The notes: a model not told the origin generated them from the sequence alone. Positions 1-8,070 are shown, counted from the stretch's first letter. The stretch: 38,415 nucleotides of DNA from DATKYK01 sp034430255 (GCA_034430255.1 DAOUEU010000103.1:1-38415); one strand, 5' to 3'. Numbers and translations are program-made.

Positions 1-357
1 GGGAACCTGGAGCGCCTGTGGGCCCTGGTAGAATGCCCTACTCCGGCACCTAAGGCTAGATCTCAGAGGGATTCGGTAACCGGTATTTCTGACGCAACGA
101 TATCCGTTCGGTAACAGTTTATCTTGACGCAACACGCAGAAGGCTTCTACACCCCCAGCGCATACCCCAATAAAATTATTGTATCAAGATAGTGCGGTTA
201 GATGAAATCTGACTGGAGCGATAGCGCTCCACCATCAGGCGTAGGTAGAGAAAGTGAAGGACTTTTATTGTCTCGTTTCTGTCAACTTCACTAAGCTTGA
301 CCAATGGCTAACAGCGTGCCCATTTGAATAGAATGAGTGTTCGCCATATTATTGAGG
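1..357. other. Gene-poor left edge
   Basis: No convincing gene is visible here. Frame +1 is open from base 1 to a TAA at 112-114 (about 37 codons), so the tail of a truncated plus-strand gene is possible, but I do not recognise it. Bases 72-106 and 107-141 form two imperfect 35-base direct repeats, each starting TTCGGTAAC and containing GACGCAAC. A perfect 6-bp hairpin with a 4-base loop lies at 215-230 and has no T-run after it. The rest looks like decayed intergenic DNA. Confidence 0.4.
72..141. repeat. Two tandem imperfect 35-bp repeats
   Basis: Unit 1 (72-106) and unit 2 (107-141) share TTCGGTAAC at their left end and TGACGCAAC about 17 bases further in; the last eight or so bases differ. 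Two units are too few for a CRISPR array. They could be a remnant of a mobile-element end or a short tandem duplication. No function is claimed. Confidence 0.4.
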
Positions 358-939
358 TCAGATATTACCATAGAAGTATCGAAGCTCTTTATCACTAAAG
401 CGGTAAGGCTGTAGCTCGATACATAGAACAGTGTGAGCATACTGAAGATCCTTATAGGCTAGGATGGCCTTATCGCATAATATGTCTACTTGCTCAAGTG
501 TCATCTTTGGACTACCTAAATGGTGAATGACGCTATTCCGGTAATTGAGAAATTTTCCTGTTTTATCAATAAAATTGTTGGCTATGGCATTAATTCGGTC
601 TGCATTTGCTGCCGAACCTGGAGTCACCTCCTTAAAGGGCATAACTTCTTTTTTAACGACTTGGAGAATCCTCCGGGTATCTACTCGATTATCGTAAAAG
701 TAAGAATCGGGTCTTGGCGAGAATTTTGGCTCTTTCCCCGCCTCCAATTGTGCCTTGAGTATTACCTGTTCCACAAGGCGGGCTACCTGAATAACAAAGA
801 AGTCAACTAATCCTGCGTAAAGAGTGACGGCACCTATCTTGCGGATAAAGTCATCGGAAGTGGCGGCTTCCTTTGCTATAAGCTCGATGGATTTGAGCTT
901 CTCAATTTGTTCGTTTGTAGAGAGAGTCTGCTTAGACAT
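358..939 (-). CDS. Hypothetical protein (193 aa)
   Basis: I do not recognise this protein. It is a soluble, mostly alpha-helical 193-residue chain. It has a hydrophobic helix near residues 38-58 (AVTLYAGLVDFFVIQVARLV) that is too polar to be a clear membrane anchor, and an aromatic, charged middle containing YFYDNRVDTRRI. Around residues 130-145 there is NYRNSVIHHLG, an R-x-S-x-I-H-H pattern reminiscent of the RNxxxH-type motif of HEPN-like helical domains. That resemblance is weak and is only a suggestion. The ATG at 939 follows a G-rich stretch that could act as a ribosome binding site. The gene lies beyond the HicBA pair, next to the glyS-tail duplication, so it probably belongs to the accessory segment. 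Confidence 0.6.
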   Translation of the reverse strand: MSKQTLSTNEQIEKLKSIELIAKEAATSDDFIRKIGAVTLYAGLVDFFVIQVARLVEQVILKAQLEAGKEPKFSPRPDSYFYDNRVDTRRILQVVKKEVMPFKEVTPGSAANADRINAIANNFIDKTGKFLNYRNSVIHHLGSPKMTLEQVDILCDKAILAYKDLQYAHTVLCIELQPYRFSDKELRYFYGNI

Positions 940-950
940 AACACCCCCCC

Positions 951-996
951 ACCCCTCGAACCCGAGCTAGTAAGATCCGTTAGGAGGAGGACCTAC
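951..996 (-). pseudogene. Remnant of the glyS 3' end
   Basis: On the minus strand this reads VGPPPNGSY-stop-LGFEGW, matching the last residues of the intact glyS downstream at 1493 (VLPPGGKYWLGFEG-stop). The Trp codon has become a stop and the original stop has become Trp. The first 13 bases (951-963) are identical to 1495-1507. This is a duplicated, decaying tail of glyS, separated from the real one by the hicBA pair. Confidence 0.75.
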
Positions 997-1000
997 CCCC

Positions 1001-1243
1001 CTATCTCAATCTGTTAATGATGTCTTCTTTAGGGATATTATTCCACAGGCTCACTCTGTTAAGGATGTCGTTCAAAGTCCCTTTAGCTAAAACCCTGTGC
1101 GCGGGGACGGTAATAGCGTGCTCGCCTAGAGATGTCACTTTCCTTAGCTGAATATGACTCCCCCGTTGTCTCACGACCTCGTAGCCAAGTGATTGAAGGA
1201 GCTCAATTATATCGCTGCCGCTAACCTGTGGAAGCTTTGGCAT
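1001..1243 (-). CDS. hicA: HicA-family mRNA interferase toxin
   Basis: This 80-residue protein has the usual size and layout of the YcfA/HicA family, a compact dsRBD-like fold that cleaves mRNA when not neutralised by HicB. The N-terminal part, VSGSDIIELLQSLGYEVVRQ, matches the family's helix-strand start. The next segment, RQRGSHIQLRK, holds the catalytic histidine (about residue 30). HAITVPAHR follows at about 43-51, and the C-terminal helix carries the common ILNRVSL-type sequence. Its start lies inside the 3' end of the antitoxin gene (23-bp overlap), so the two are translated together. The order antitoxin then toxin is one of the two known HicAB arrangements. The pair sits between two copies of the glyS tail, suggesting acquisition. 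Confidence 0.9.
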   Translation of the reverse strand: MPKLPQVSGSDIIELLQSLGYEVVRQRGSHIQLRKVTSLGEHAITVPAHRVLAKGTLNDILNRVSLWNNIPKEDIINRLR

Positions 1244-1433
1244 TTGCTAGCCTTACCTCGGATAGAGTTAAGATGGTGATGGGCTCATCTGTTTCACCAT
1301 AGTGAACAGATACCGCTTCCTTAATATTCTCATATAGCTCATCCAAGGTACTGCCTTGGGTAAATACATCACCGCCTATACCTCGGGCACACCAGTATTC
1401 ACCGTCGAAGTAAGTCTCCACCTTTACTAACAC
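1221..1433 (-). CDS. hicB: HicB-like antitoxin
   Basis: This roughly 70-residue protein resembles the short HicB/UPF0150 antitoxins: a partial RNase-H-like domain with YFDGEYWCARGI, then DVFTQGSTLDELYENIKEAV. No separate DNA-binding domain is visible; these short forms bind and block HicA. The reading frame extends to a TTG at 1439. The GTG at 1433 is preferred because AGGTGGAGG ends about six bases before it and the family usually begins M-L-V/I-K-V. The 3' end overlaps hicA by 23 bases. An extended -10 promoter lies just upstream at 1464-1472. Confidence 0.85.
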   Translation of the reverse strand: MLVKVETYFDGEYWCARGIGGDVFTQGSTLDELYENIKEAVSVHYGETDEPITILTLSEVRLANAKASTG

Positions 1434-1463
1434 TGTCAACCTCCACCTAAGAATCTCAATCCT

Positions 1464-1472
1464 ATTATAACA
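1464..1472 (-). promoter_or_regulatory. Extended -10 promoter for hicBA
   Basis: On the minus strand the sequence TGTTATAAT is a perfect TATAAT with the TG extension. It sits between the end of glyS and the hicB start. No good -35 box is present, as is common for extended -10 promoters. It would give hicBA transcription independent of glyS. Confidence 0.55.
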
Positions 1473-1492
1473 GAAAGTTCGAATTCCGCTCC

Positions 1493-2845
1493 CTACCCCT
1501 CGAACCCCAGCCAGTACTTGCCGCCGGGAGGTAGGACTTCTAGGGGCTCGCCGGAGAGCTTTAGCTCCAGCGTTCGGGTGAGCTCGGCAACCGGCACCCT
1601 TATCTGCTTCATGCTATCGCGCTCGCGGATGGTCACCGCGTTGTCCTCAAGCGACTGAAAGTCGATGGTAACCGAATACGGGGTGCCGATCTCATCCTGC
1701 CGGCGGTAGCGACGCCCAATACTCTGAGCATCATCGTACTGTGTGGTGAAGCACTTTCGTACTAGGGCATAGACATCCCTGGCCATGGGGACGAGAGTTT
1801 CGTTGCGGCTGAGTGGGAGCACAGCAACCTTTACCGGGGCGAGGTCGGGGTGAAGACGCAGGAGCACCCTTATCTCGTTTTTGTCCGGCTCCTCGTCGTA
1901 GGCATCGACCAGGAAGGCCAGCGCGGCGCGGTCTACCCCTGCAGAGGGCTCGATGACATAGGGCACGAAGCGCTCCCCGCTGTCAGCGTCGAAATAGCTG
2001 AGGTCTTTACCGCTGTGCTTGGCATGCTGTGCCAGGTCGAAGTCGCCGCGGTCAGCGACACCCTCAAGCTCCGACCAGCCCATCGGGAAAAGGTACTCTA
2101 TGTCGTAGCAGGCGCGGGCATAGTGGGCCAGTTCATCCTCACCATGCTGCTTAAGGCGGAGGTTCTCCTTGTTTATCCCCAGCTTGAGATACCAGCTCTG
2201 CCGCTCCTCGAGCCAGTAGTTGAACCACTCCTCAGCGGTATCCGGCTTGACGAAGAACTCTATCTCCATCATCTCGAACTCGCGGCAACGGAAGATGAAG
2301 TTGCCGGTGGTGATCTCGTTGCGGAACGCCTTGCCGATCTGGGCGATGCCGAAGGGAAGCTTTTTCCGTGAAGTGTCCATCACATTGGCGAAGTTGACAA
2401 ATATGCCCTGTGCAGTCTCAGGGCGCAGGTAGACCGTCGCCGCCTCTTCCTCCACCGGCCCGAAGAAGGTCCTGAACATCAGGTTGAACATACGGGGCTC
2501 GGTAAGCTCGCCGCCGCAGTCGGGGCAGCGGCTGCCCTTGGTATCGTCGGCACGCCATCGCAGGTGGCACGCCTTGCATTCCATCAGCGGGTCAGAGAAA
2601 CCCTCCTCGTGGCCGCTGGCCGACCACACCGCGCGGTGCATCAGCACGCTCGAATCCAGCCCCACCATATCGTCCCTCTCCCGCACCATACCCCGCCACC
2701 ACGCCTCCTTGATATTTCTTTTCAGCTCCACCCCCAGCGGCCCGTAGTCCCAGCAGGCAGAGAGTCCGCCGTATATCTCACTCGACTGGAAGATGAATCC
2801 CCGCCGCTTACAGAGCGACACCATTTTATCCATATCTACTTTCAA
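1493..2845 (-). CDS. glyS: Glycyl-tRNA synthetase (single-chain, dimeric type)
   Basis: A class II aminoacyl-tRNA synthetase that charges tRNA-Gly in the cytoplasm. At 450 residues it is the single-polypeptide form found in archaea, eukaryotes, Thermus and many Gram-positives, not the two-subunit enzyme. The N-terminus CKRRGFIFQSSEIYGG and the DYGPLGVELKRN motif 1 region are characteristic. A zinc-type insertion lies around residues 85-110 (CKACHLRW ... CPDCGG). RPETAQGIFVNF and the FRNEI motif 2 region follow, and the class II motif 3 arginine is in GVDRAALAFL. The C-terminal anticodon-binding domain begins near 335 (KVAVLPLSRNE) and contains IGRRYRRQDEIGTP. The TTG at 2845 is uncertain; ATGs at codons 5 and 8 are possible. 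Its last 15 codons are duplicated at 951-996. Confidence 0.97.
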   Translation of the reverse strand: MKVDMDKMVSLCKRRGFIFQSSEIYGGLSACWDYGPLGVELKRNIKEAWWRGMVRERDDMVGLDSSVLMHRAVWSASGHEEGFSDPLMECKACHLRWRADDTKGSRCPDCGGELTEPRMFNLMFRTFFGPVEEEAATVYLRPETAQGIFVNFANVMDTSRKKLPFGIAQIGKAFRNEITTGNFIFRCREFEMMEIEFFVKPDTAEEWFNYWLEERQSWYLKLGINKENLRLKQHGEDELAHYARACYDIEYLFPMGWSELEGVADRGDFDLAQHAKHSGKDLSYFDADSGERFVPYVIEPSAGVDRAALAFLVDAYDEEPDKNEIRVLLRLHPDLAPVKVAVLPLSRNETLVPMARDVYALVRKCFTTQYDDAQSIGRRYRRQDEIGTPYSVTIDFQSLEDNAVTIRERDSMKQIRVPVAELTRTLELKLSGEPLEVLPPGGKYWLGFEG

Positions 2846-2907
2846 TCATTTCCCCCAGTATCTCTAGTTACCAAAAATTAACAGTTTTACCCCCAAATGT
2901 CAAAGGC

Positions 2908-2936
2908 TTGACAGTTGAGTGCGAATAGTAAAAAAT
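2908..2936 (+). promoter_or_regulatory. Promoter of the MBL hydrolase gene
   Basis: TTGACA at 2908-2913 is followed, after 17 bases, by AAAAAT (2931-2936, four of six matches to TATAAT). Transcription would begin at about 2943, the likely ATG of the MBL gene, implying a leaderless message. Confidence 0.45.
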
Positions 2937-2942
2937 ATAGTA

Positions 2943-3575
2943 ATGCTTATAAGAGCGCTGGAACTGGGGCCATTCCTCGCCAACTGCTATATCGTGGGCA
3001 CGGAGAAGGCCGGGGAGGGGATGATCATCGACCCTGTCGCTGAGGCTGAGACCATAATGGAAAATGTAGGCCAGCTCGACCTCACAATAAAGCTTATTAT
3101 CGCCACCCACTCCCACCCCGACCACATTATGGCGCTTCGCCAGGTCAAAGAGGAGACCGGTGCCCCCTTCGCCATGCATGAGGCTGAGTCCGCCGGGATG
3201 ATCGCCTCCGGGATGGCCCGTGTCATGGGACTCTTCATGAGCGGTTCCGCGGAGCCGCTCCCCAAGCCGGATATACCGCTCAATGATGGCGATACTATCG
3301 AGGTCGGCGACCTCAGCTTCACCGTACTCCACACGCCGGGGCACAGCCCCGGAGGCATATCCCTCTATGGACACGGAGTGGTCTTCGTGGGGGATACCCT
3401 TTTTAATCTCAGCATTGGCCGCACCGACTTCCCCGGTTGCAGCCACCAGCAGCTAATCGATAGCATCAACAGCAAGCTTCTGACACTACCCGACAAGACC
3501 GTGGTTTACCCCGGTCACGGGCCCCACACCACCATCGCCACTGAGCGACAATATAACCCCTTCCTGGTCGGCTAG
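2943..3575 (+). CDS. MBL-fold (glyoxalase II-like) metallohydrolase
   Basis: A metallo-beta-lactamase-fold hydrolase of the small (about 210 aa) glyoxalase-II-like group. Metal ligands are visible in order: HSHPDH (motif HxHxDH, about residue 63), HTPGHSPG (about 136), GDTLF (about 156) and PGHGPHT near the C-terminus. The N-terminus MLIRALELGPFLANCYIV is typical of the family. The real substrate cannot be told from sequence; thioesters such as S-lactoylglutathione-like compounds are usual. The frame also offers a GTG at 2919, but the promoter at 2908-2936 would put the transcript start at the ATG used here, and no Shine-Dalgarno is seen. The 3' end overlaps convergent hppA by four bases. Confidence 0.9.
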   Translation: MLIRALELGPFLANCYIVGTEKAGEGMIIDPVAEAETIMENVGQLDLTIKLIIATHSHPDHIMALRQVKEETGAPFAMHEAESAGMIASGMARVMGLFMSGSAEPLPKPDIPLNDGDTIEVGDLSFTVLHTPGHSPGGISLYGHGVVFVGDTLFNLSIGRTDFPGCSHQQLIDSINSKLLTLPDKTVVYPGHGPHTTIATERQYNPFLVG

Positions 3576-5632
3576 TCCAGGAAACCGTTCATGTTTATCA
3601 GCGCCGGGGCCAGCACCAGCGCCACGATTGACATCAGCTTTATCATGATGTTCAGCGAAGGCCCTGACGTATCTTTAAAGGGATCGCCTACGGTGTCACC
3701 GACCACTGCGGCCTTGTGTGCATCCGAACCCTTTCCGCCGTACTGGCCAGTCTCGATCCACTTCTTCGCGTTGTCCCAGGAGCCACCGGCGTTCGCCATC
3801 ATGACCGCTATTAAGAACCCTGACGCCACCGCGCCGACGAGGAACCCGGCGAGCGCGAACTTGCCCAGTCCAAAGCCGACCGCAATGGGGATCAGTACGG
3901 TCAGTACGCCGGGCAGAACCATCTCTTTTAACGCCGCCTTGGTGGAAATATCCACACACTTGCTGTACTCCGGCTTCCCCTCGCCGGTCATGATCCCTTT
4001 GATCTCACGGAACTGACGGCGCACCTCGTTGATGATGGCGAAGGAGGCACGACCTACTGCATTAAGTGTAAGCGCGCAGAATAGTGCAGGCATCATCACG
4101 CCGAGGAATACACCGGCTATCACCGATGGTTCGAGCAGGCTTGTTTGGGCACTAAAAACTAGCTCCCCCCCTACAATTTGCACAATGCCCGTAGCGAAGG
4201 CATAAGAGAGCATCAGGGCCAAAGCAGTGAGGCCAGCAGCCCCTATGGCAAAGCCCTTCCCGGTCGCTGCCGTAGTATTGCCCAGCGAATCGAGGGCATC
4301 GGTGCGCTCCCTGATCTCCGGGGGCAGGTCCGACATCTCCACGATACCACCGGCGTTATCCGCTACCGGACCGTATGCATCTGTCGCCAGCGTAACCCCC
4401 AGCGTTGAGAGCATTCCAATGCCGGCGATCGCTATGCCGTACATATTACCGAAGTAGTAGGCCAGTATGATGGCAACAGTGATTATAATAATCGCAGGGA
4501 CGGTGCTCATCAGGCCGTTGGCGAAGCCCTTGGTGATGTTGGTACCCGCGCCTGTTTGGGATGCCTCTGAGATCCTGCGCGTGGGGCCGAAGCTGTAAGA
4601 AGTGAAGTAGTTGGTGCTCTCTCCTATCAGCACGCCGGCGACCAGCCCGGTAAGGATGGCCCATAATATCCCCCATGATGCATCGAGGAAATAGACGGTC
4701 AAGGCAGCGAAGACAGCGGTCAGGACGGACGCACCGAAGGTACCGCGCCTCAGGGCGTTGAGCAGTGCCTTCATCTCCGGCTTTTCACCCACCTTTACCA
4801 GAAACACCCCGATGAGGGCAGCTATAATGCCACCTGTGGCCACCATCATTGGTAGATGCCACGCGGTCTGCGCAGTGAGCACCAGCCCGGCCCCTACCGC
4901 GACCGTGGCCAGGGTTATCGTTGCTATAATAGAGTCAACGTAGGACTCGAACAGGTCCGCGCCCATGCCGGCCACATCGCCGACATTGTCACCAACGAAG
5001 TCCGCAATCACGGCTGCATTGCGCGGGTCGTCCTCGGGTATGCCCTGCTCCACCTTCCCCACCAGGTCAGCGCCGGTATCCGCTGCCTTGGTATAGATAC
5101 CCCCTCCAGCCCTGGCGAATATGGCCACCAGCGAGGCGCCGAAGCCGAAGCCTGGGATGATCTTAACGAATTCAGCTGCATCCGTGTGAAAGGCAAAGTA
5201 GAGGATACTCAGACCAAGAATGCCGATGCTGACAACACAGATTCCCATTACTGCACCAGCACGGAAAGATACCCTCAATCCCTGATTCAGGCTCTTTTCG
5301 GCGGCGGCGGCGGTGCGGTTATTAGCTCTAATAGCTATGTTCATGCCGACGAACCCGGCTAGGCCGGAGCTTATAGCACCAAAGACGAATGCAAAGGAGA
5401 CCCATCCCCCCAGGTTGGGTATGACTCCAAGCACGACGGCGAGCAGCAAGATAAATACAGCTAGTATCTGGTATTCTCGCTTGAGGAAGGCCATCGCTCC
5501 CTCCTTAATGGCCGCCGAGATCTCTCTCATCCGCTCGGAGCCTTCATCCTGCCGTAGCACGTAGGCAGCAAAAGATGCGGCAGCAATGAGTCCGAGGACC
5601 CCTGCTATTACCGCATAGTAGATTGGATCCAT
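3572..5632 (-). CDS. hppA: Membrane-bound ion-pumping pyrophosphatase
   Basis: An integral membrane pyrophosphatase that hydrolyses inorganic pyrophosphate and pumps H+ and/or Na+ across the cytoplasmic membrane. It is 686 residues long, normal for the family, with about 16 hydrophobic helices. Signature motifs are present: GGGIYTKAADTGADLVGKVE and DDPRNAAVIADFVGDNVGD bind pyrophosphate-Mg, with acidic clusters further on (DAYGPVADNAGGI, GDTVGDPFKDTSGPSLN). GNTTAATGKG has Ala where K+-independent enzymes carry Lys, indicating the K+-dependent class; whether it moves H+ or Na+ is not decidable by eye. It is the last gene of a minus-strand run, 17 bases after the translin-like gene. It could recover energy from the pyrophosphate released by biosynthesis. 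Confidence 0.97.
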   Translation of the reverse strand: MDPIYYAVIAGVLGLIAAASFAAYVLRQDEGSERMREISAAIKEGAMAFLKREYQILAVFILLLAVVLGVIPNLGGWVSFAFVFGAISSGLAGFVGMNIAIRANNRTAAAAEKSLNQGLRVSFRAGAVMGICVVSIGILGLSILYFAFHTDAAEFVKIIPGFGFGASLVAIFARAGGGIYTKAADTGADLVGKVEQGIPEDDPRNAAVIADFVGDNVGDVAGMGADLFESYVDSIIATITLATVAVGAGLVLTAQTAWHLPMMVATGGIIAALIGVFLVKVGEKPEMKALLNALRRGTFGASVLTAVFAALTVYFLDASWGILWAILTGLVAGVLIGESTNYFTSYSFGPTRRISEASQTGAGTNITKGFANGLMSTVPAIIIITVAIILAYYFGNMYGIAIAGIGMLSTLGVTLATDAYGPVADNAGGIVEMSDLPPEIRERTDALDSLGNTTAATGKGFAIGAAGLTALALMLSYAFATGIVQIVGGELVFSAQTSLLEPSVIAGVFLGVMMPALFCALTLNAVGRASFAIINEVRRQFREIKGIMTGEGKPEYSKCVDISTKAALKEMVLPGVLTVLIPIAVGFGLGKFALAGFLVGAVASGFLIAVMMANAGGSWDNAKKWIETGQYGGKGSDAHKAAVVGDTVGDPFKDTSGPSLNIMIKLMSIVALVLAPALINMNGFLD

Positions 5633-5649
5633 GCATACCTCCTATTTCA

Positions 5650-6291
5650 CTATTTCAGTTTTTCTTCGAACTTTTTTAGCTTGCCTTCCAGCTCCCACTG
5701 CCGGGCGGCGACGGTCAGGTCGCCCCTAGTCCTCTCCAGGATGCCCCGCGTGGCGTCGGTTGTCCTCCTTAACCCGCCGGTCATGGCATCGGGGAAGTCC
5801 ATGGTTACCAGAACACCGTAGATATCATCCATGGCCTCAAGCAGCTCCTCGCAACGGGCGGTCTCGCCCCTGCGGATTATATCCAGTATATGTCGCCGCA
5901 TCTCTCCCACCGCCTCCGCCAGGCCGTTTAAATAGGCGGCGTAGCCCACGCCAAGCTCTTCGGGCTCGGGGATGGTGCTCTCTGTAATCAGGCTGAGGGT
6001 AGCGCACCCCTCCGCATATTCCTTCTGCGCACTGTATACAAATCCTGAATTGAGCAGGTCCTGATGCTCCTCGAGATCCTCGTTCATTCGGTCAAGTATC
6101 TCCCGTACGGAGGACAGCCGCTCCCTGGCTTCACTGTACTCACCGCGGTGCACCGAGCGGATGGCCTCCGAGCAGTAACGCACAGCGTCTCGGGACGACC
6201 GCAGCGCCTTTTCCCGGGCGGCATCCTTGGCCGACAGGGCAGCGCGGGCCTTCCCTGCGATGGCTTCTACCTTAGCCGTTATCTTACCCAT
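5650..6291 (-). CDS. Translin-family protein
   Basis: A 213-residue, almost entirely helical protein that I assign to the translin superfamily, best known for eukaryotic translin/TRAX but with archaeal and some bacterial members. The N-terminal third is rich in Lys/Arg/Ala helices (EKALRSSRDAVRYCSEAIRS). The middle has the helical repeat region, and the C-terminus shows the conserved MDFPDAMTGGLRRTTDATRG followed by ERTRGDLT, matching the LRRxxDxxR pattern. Eukaryotic translin binds single-stranded nucleic acids and, with TRAX, forms an RNase; the bacterial role is unknown and the TRAX-type acidic catalytic triad is not obvious. Its ATG follows the TAG of thiD2E directly, so it is translationally coupled, and hppA follows 17 bases later. 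Confidence 0.75.
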   Translation of the reverse strand: MGKITAKVEAIAGKARAALSAKDAAREKALRSSRDAVRYCSEAIRSVHRGEYSEARERLSSVREILDRMNEDLEEHQDLLNSGFVYSAQKEYAEGCATLSLITESTIPEPEELGVGYAAYLNGLAEAVGEMRRHILDIIRRGETARCEELLEAMDDIYGVLVTMDFPDAMTGGLRRTTDATRGILERTRGDLTVAARQWELEGKLKKFEEKLK

Positions 6292-7323
6292 CTAATTAAC
6301 CTCCATGCTCTCCCTCAGCATGCGGGCGGCCCCCTCGACATCCTCGGCTCCCACTATTGCGCCTATAACTGCAATGGCATCCGCCCCGGCCCCCACCACC
6401 TCAGGAGCATTTTCCACATCGATGCCACCGATGGCAACTATAGGTATCGACACAGCCCCCCTGATCTGGCAGAGCCTCTCTAGCCCTACTACTATAGCAC
6501 CCGCTTTGGAAGGGGTGGGGTAGATCGCTCCCACGGCAATATAGTCAGCACCCTCAGACTCCGCCTTAAGCGCCTCTTCTACCGTGGTAGTGGAGCAACC
6601 TAAAATTTTATCTATGGGCAACAAGTGGCGCGATATGGAGATGGGGAGGTCTCCCTGCCCTAGGTGAAGACCATCGGCTCCGCATGCGAGGGTAATATCT
6701 AGGTAATCATTCAATATGAAGGGCACACCGTACTCAGCGCAGACCTGCTTCAGCTTCTGCGCTTCGGCAAGCACCTCCGCCCTACTCCGCTTCTTATCCC
6801 GCAGTTGTATCGCCTTCGCCCCACCCCGTATGGCCTGACGACAGACATCCCCCGCATCCCCTCCCCCCAGTACCTCCGGGTCGATTATTACGTAGAGCCC
6901 TTCGATCCTTTTATGGTGGCGCAGGATCTTTCCCATCAGCGCTCGCTCCAGCTCGTAGATTGTAAAGCGTGCCTTTTTGAACCTTTCCGGATCGAGGTCC
7001 AGTGTGGTGTAGCTCTGCGGGAGCTTGTAAAATTCCTCCAGAACCCTTAGCGACTCGGCAACCCTCCTGGCATTGGCAGTCACGATGTCAGGGATGTCGG
7101 CTCGGCGCATCTCCTCCTCAGCGAAGGCGGCCACATCCTCAGCCGAATCGCGCGCGGAGAGAAGCTCTTTTTGGCGCGAGGAGTGCACACTTAAAAGCTC
7201 GTGGCGCAGGGATTTCAGCGCCGCGCTCAGTGCGGCGTCGTCGAGAAGGAAGCGGGCGACATCCTCGAGGAGTCGCAGCCCCTCGCTGATGCGGTTCAGG
7301 TTCACATCGATGAGGCGTAGCAT
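6292..7323 (-). CDS. thiE: ThiD2-ThiE fusion: HMP-P kinase-like domain plus thiamine-phosphate synthase
   Basis: Two domains. Residues 1-130 match the ThiD2 family (IDVNLNRISEGLRLLEDVARF, then a second RVAESLRVLEE helix), described as a monofunctional hydroxymethylpyrimidine-phosphate kinase usually fused to ThiE. Residues 140-343 are ThiE, a TIM barrel that joins HMP-diphosphate to thiazole phosphate giving thiamine phosphate: GGAKAIQLRDKKRS, FILNDYLDITLACGADGLHLGQ, GCSTTTVEEA, ADYIAVGAIYPTPSK and VAIGGI are the standard substrate and phosphate-binding segments. The ThiL kinase for the next step is at 16227-17228. The gene starts four bases after the FmdB gene ahead of it and abuts the translin-like gene, so it is in the middle of a five-gene run. 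Confidence 0.93.
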   Translation of the reverse strand: MLRLIDVNLNRISEGLRLLEDVARFLLDDAALSAALKSLRHELLSVHSSRQKELLSARDSAEDVAAFAEEEMRRADIPDIVTANARRVAESLRVLEEFYKLPQSYTTLDLDPERFKKARFTIYELERALMGKILRHHKRIEGLYVIIDPEVLGGGDAGDVCRQAIRGGAKAIQLRDKKRSRAEVLAEAQKLKQVCAEYGVPFILNDYLDITLACGADGLHLGQGDLPISISRHLLPIDKILGCSTTTVEEALKAESEGADYIAVGAIYPTPSKAGAIVVGLERLCQIRGAVSIPIVAIGGIDVENAPEVVGAGADAIAVIGAIVGAEDVEGAARMLRESMEVN

Positions 7324-7327
7324 CTAT

Positions 7328-7696
7328 TCATAAGTCCTTGATTGGCTCCGGCATCTCGCCCTCCCTCGCCGCATCGATCATCTGGCGAACCTCGGAGAAG
7401 GTGTTCGAGTACTCCTCGCTGCGCATATCCATCCCCAACTGCTTGAGTCTATGCTCCGTCCAGCGTCCGATATTGCGCGGGTCCTTATAGTAGCCCGCCC
7501 CACCGGCAGCCTGGGGAGGACCTGCTTCCTCCAGCCAGCCCTGCGCCGACTTGTGATGGGCAAAGCTGGAGATCAGGCGAGCCATGTCTCGGTTTCCACA
7601 GTGCGGACACTGAGGTGATAGCGAGCTGGCGATGCTCCTCACAAAAAGGCTTACCCTCCGCTGACAACTGCTGCAGCGAAACTCATAGATAGGCAT
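7328..7696 (-). CDS. FmdB-family zinc-ribbon protein (copy 1)
   Basis: A 122-residue protein whose first 50 residues are an FmdB/CxxC_CXXC_SSSS-type zinc ribbon: MPIYEFRCSSCQ, then CPHCGNRDMARLISSFA. The rest is a low-complexity acidic tail containing a GRWTEHRLKQLG helix and a SEVRQMIDAAREGEMPEP end. The family is often annotated as a regulatory protein on old evidence; its biochemical role is not established. GAGGTGAGAGG precedes the ATG. It lies 11 bases after a second, diverged copy and four bases before thiD2E. Confidence 0.85.
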   Translation of the reverse strand: MPIYEFRCSSCQRRVSLFVRSIASSLSPQCPHCGNRDMARLISSFAHHKSAQGWLEEAGPPQAAGGAGYYKDPRNIGRWTEHRLKQLGMDMRSEEYSNTFSEVRQMIDAAREGEMPEPIKDL

Positions 7697-7707
7697 AACC
7701 TCTCACC

Positions 7708-8070
7708 TCATTCCGCCTCCTCCTCAGGCATACCACCAGCAGGCATCTCCGGAATCTCCCCGTGCTCCATCCTGTCCAGCATCTCCTCATACTCCGGTGT
7801 GACCGTCTCATCCTCCATCCCCCGGCTCATCCGTTTATTCCAATCCGCCAGCGCCCTGGGGTCACTGCGCATTAAACCACTCGTCAACTGGCGGTCGGAC
7901 AGGATATCTTCGTAGATATCCTTATATGTCCCGCGGACAGCAAAGGTGGAAAAAAGGCGCGATAGATCTTCACCGCCGCACCGGGGGCACTTTGGCATTG
8001 ACGAGGTGTCTCGCAAATAGACGCTCACCTTACGCTGGCACATATTGCATCGATATTCGTAGACTGGCAT
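7708..8070 (-). CDS. FmdB-family zinc-ribbon protein (copy 2)
   Basis: A 120-residue paralogue of the next gene, with the same architecture: MPVYEYRCNMCQRKVSVYLR, then CPRCGGEDLSRLFSTFA, then an acidic C-terminal tail (DWNKRMSRGMEDE ... MLDRMEHGEIPEMP). Four cysteines form the presumed zinc site. The close spacing and shared layout indicate an old tandem duplication. It is the first gene of the minus-strand run, with a probable promoter at 8094-8122. Confidence 0.85.
   Translation of the reverse strand: MPVYEYRCNMCQRKVSVYLRDTSSMPKCPRCGGEDLSRLFSTFAVRGTYKDIYEDILSDRQLTSGLMRSDPRALADWNKRMSRGMEDETVTPEYEEMLDRMEHGEIPEMPAGGMPEEEAE

Noticed and set aside
72..141. CRISPR array
   Set aside because: Only two imperfect units with no spacer between them, and no cas genes.
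4856..5362. 168-codon plus-strand frame inside hppA
   Set aside because: It is a shadow of the hppA transmembrane coding sequence; no ribosome binding site or known motif.
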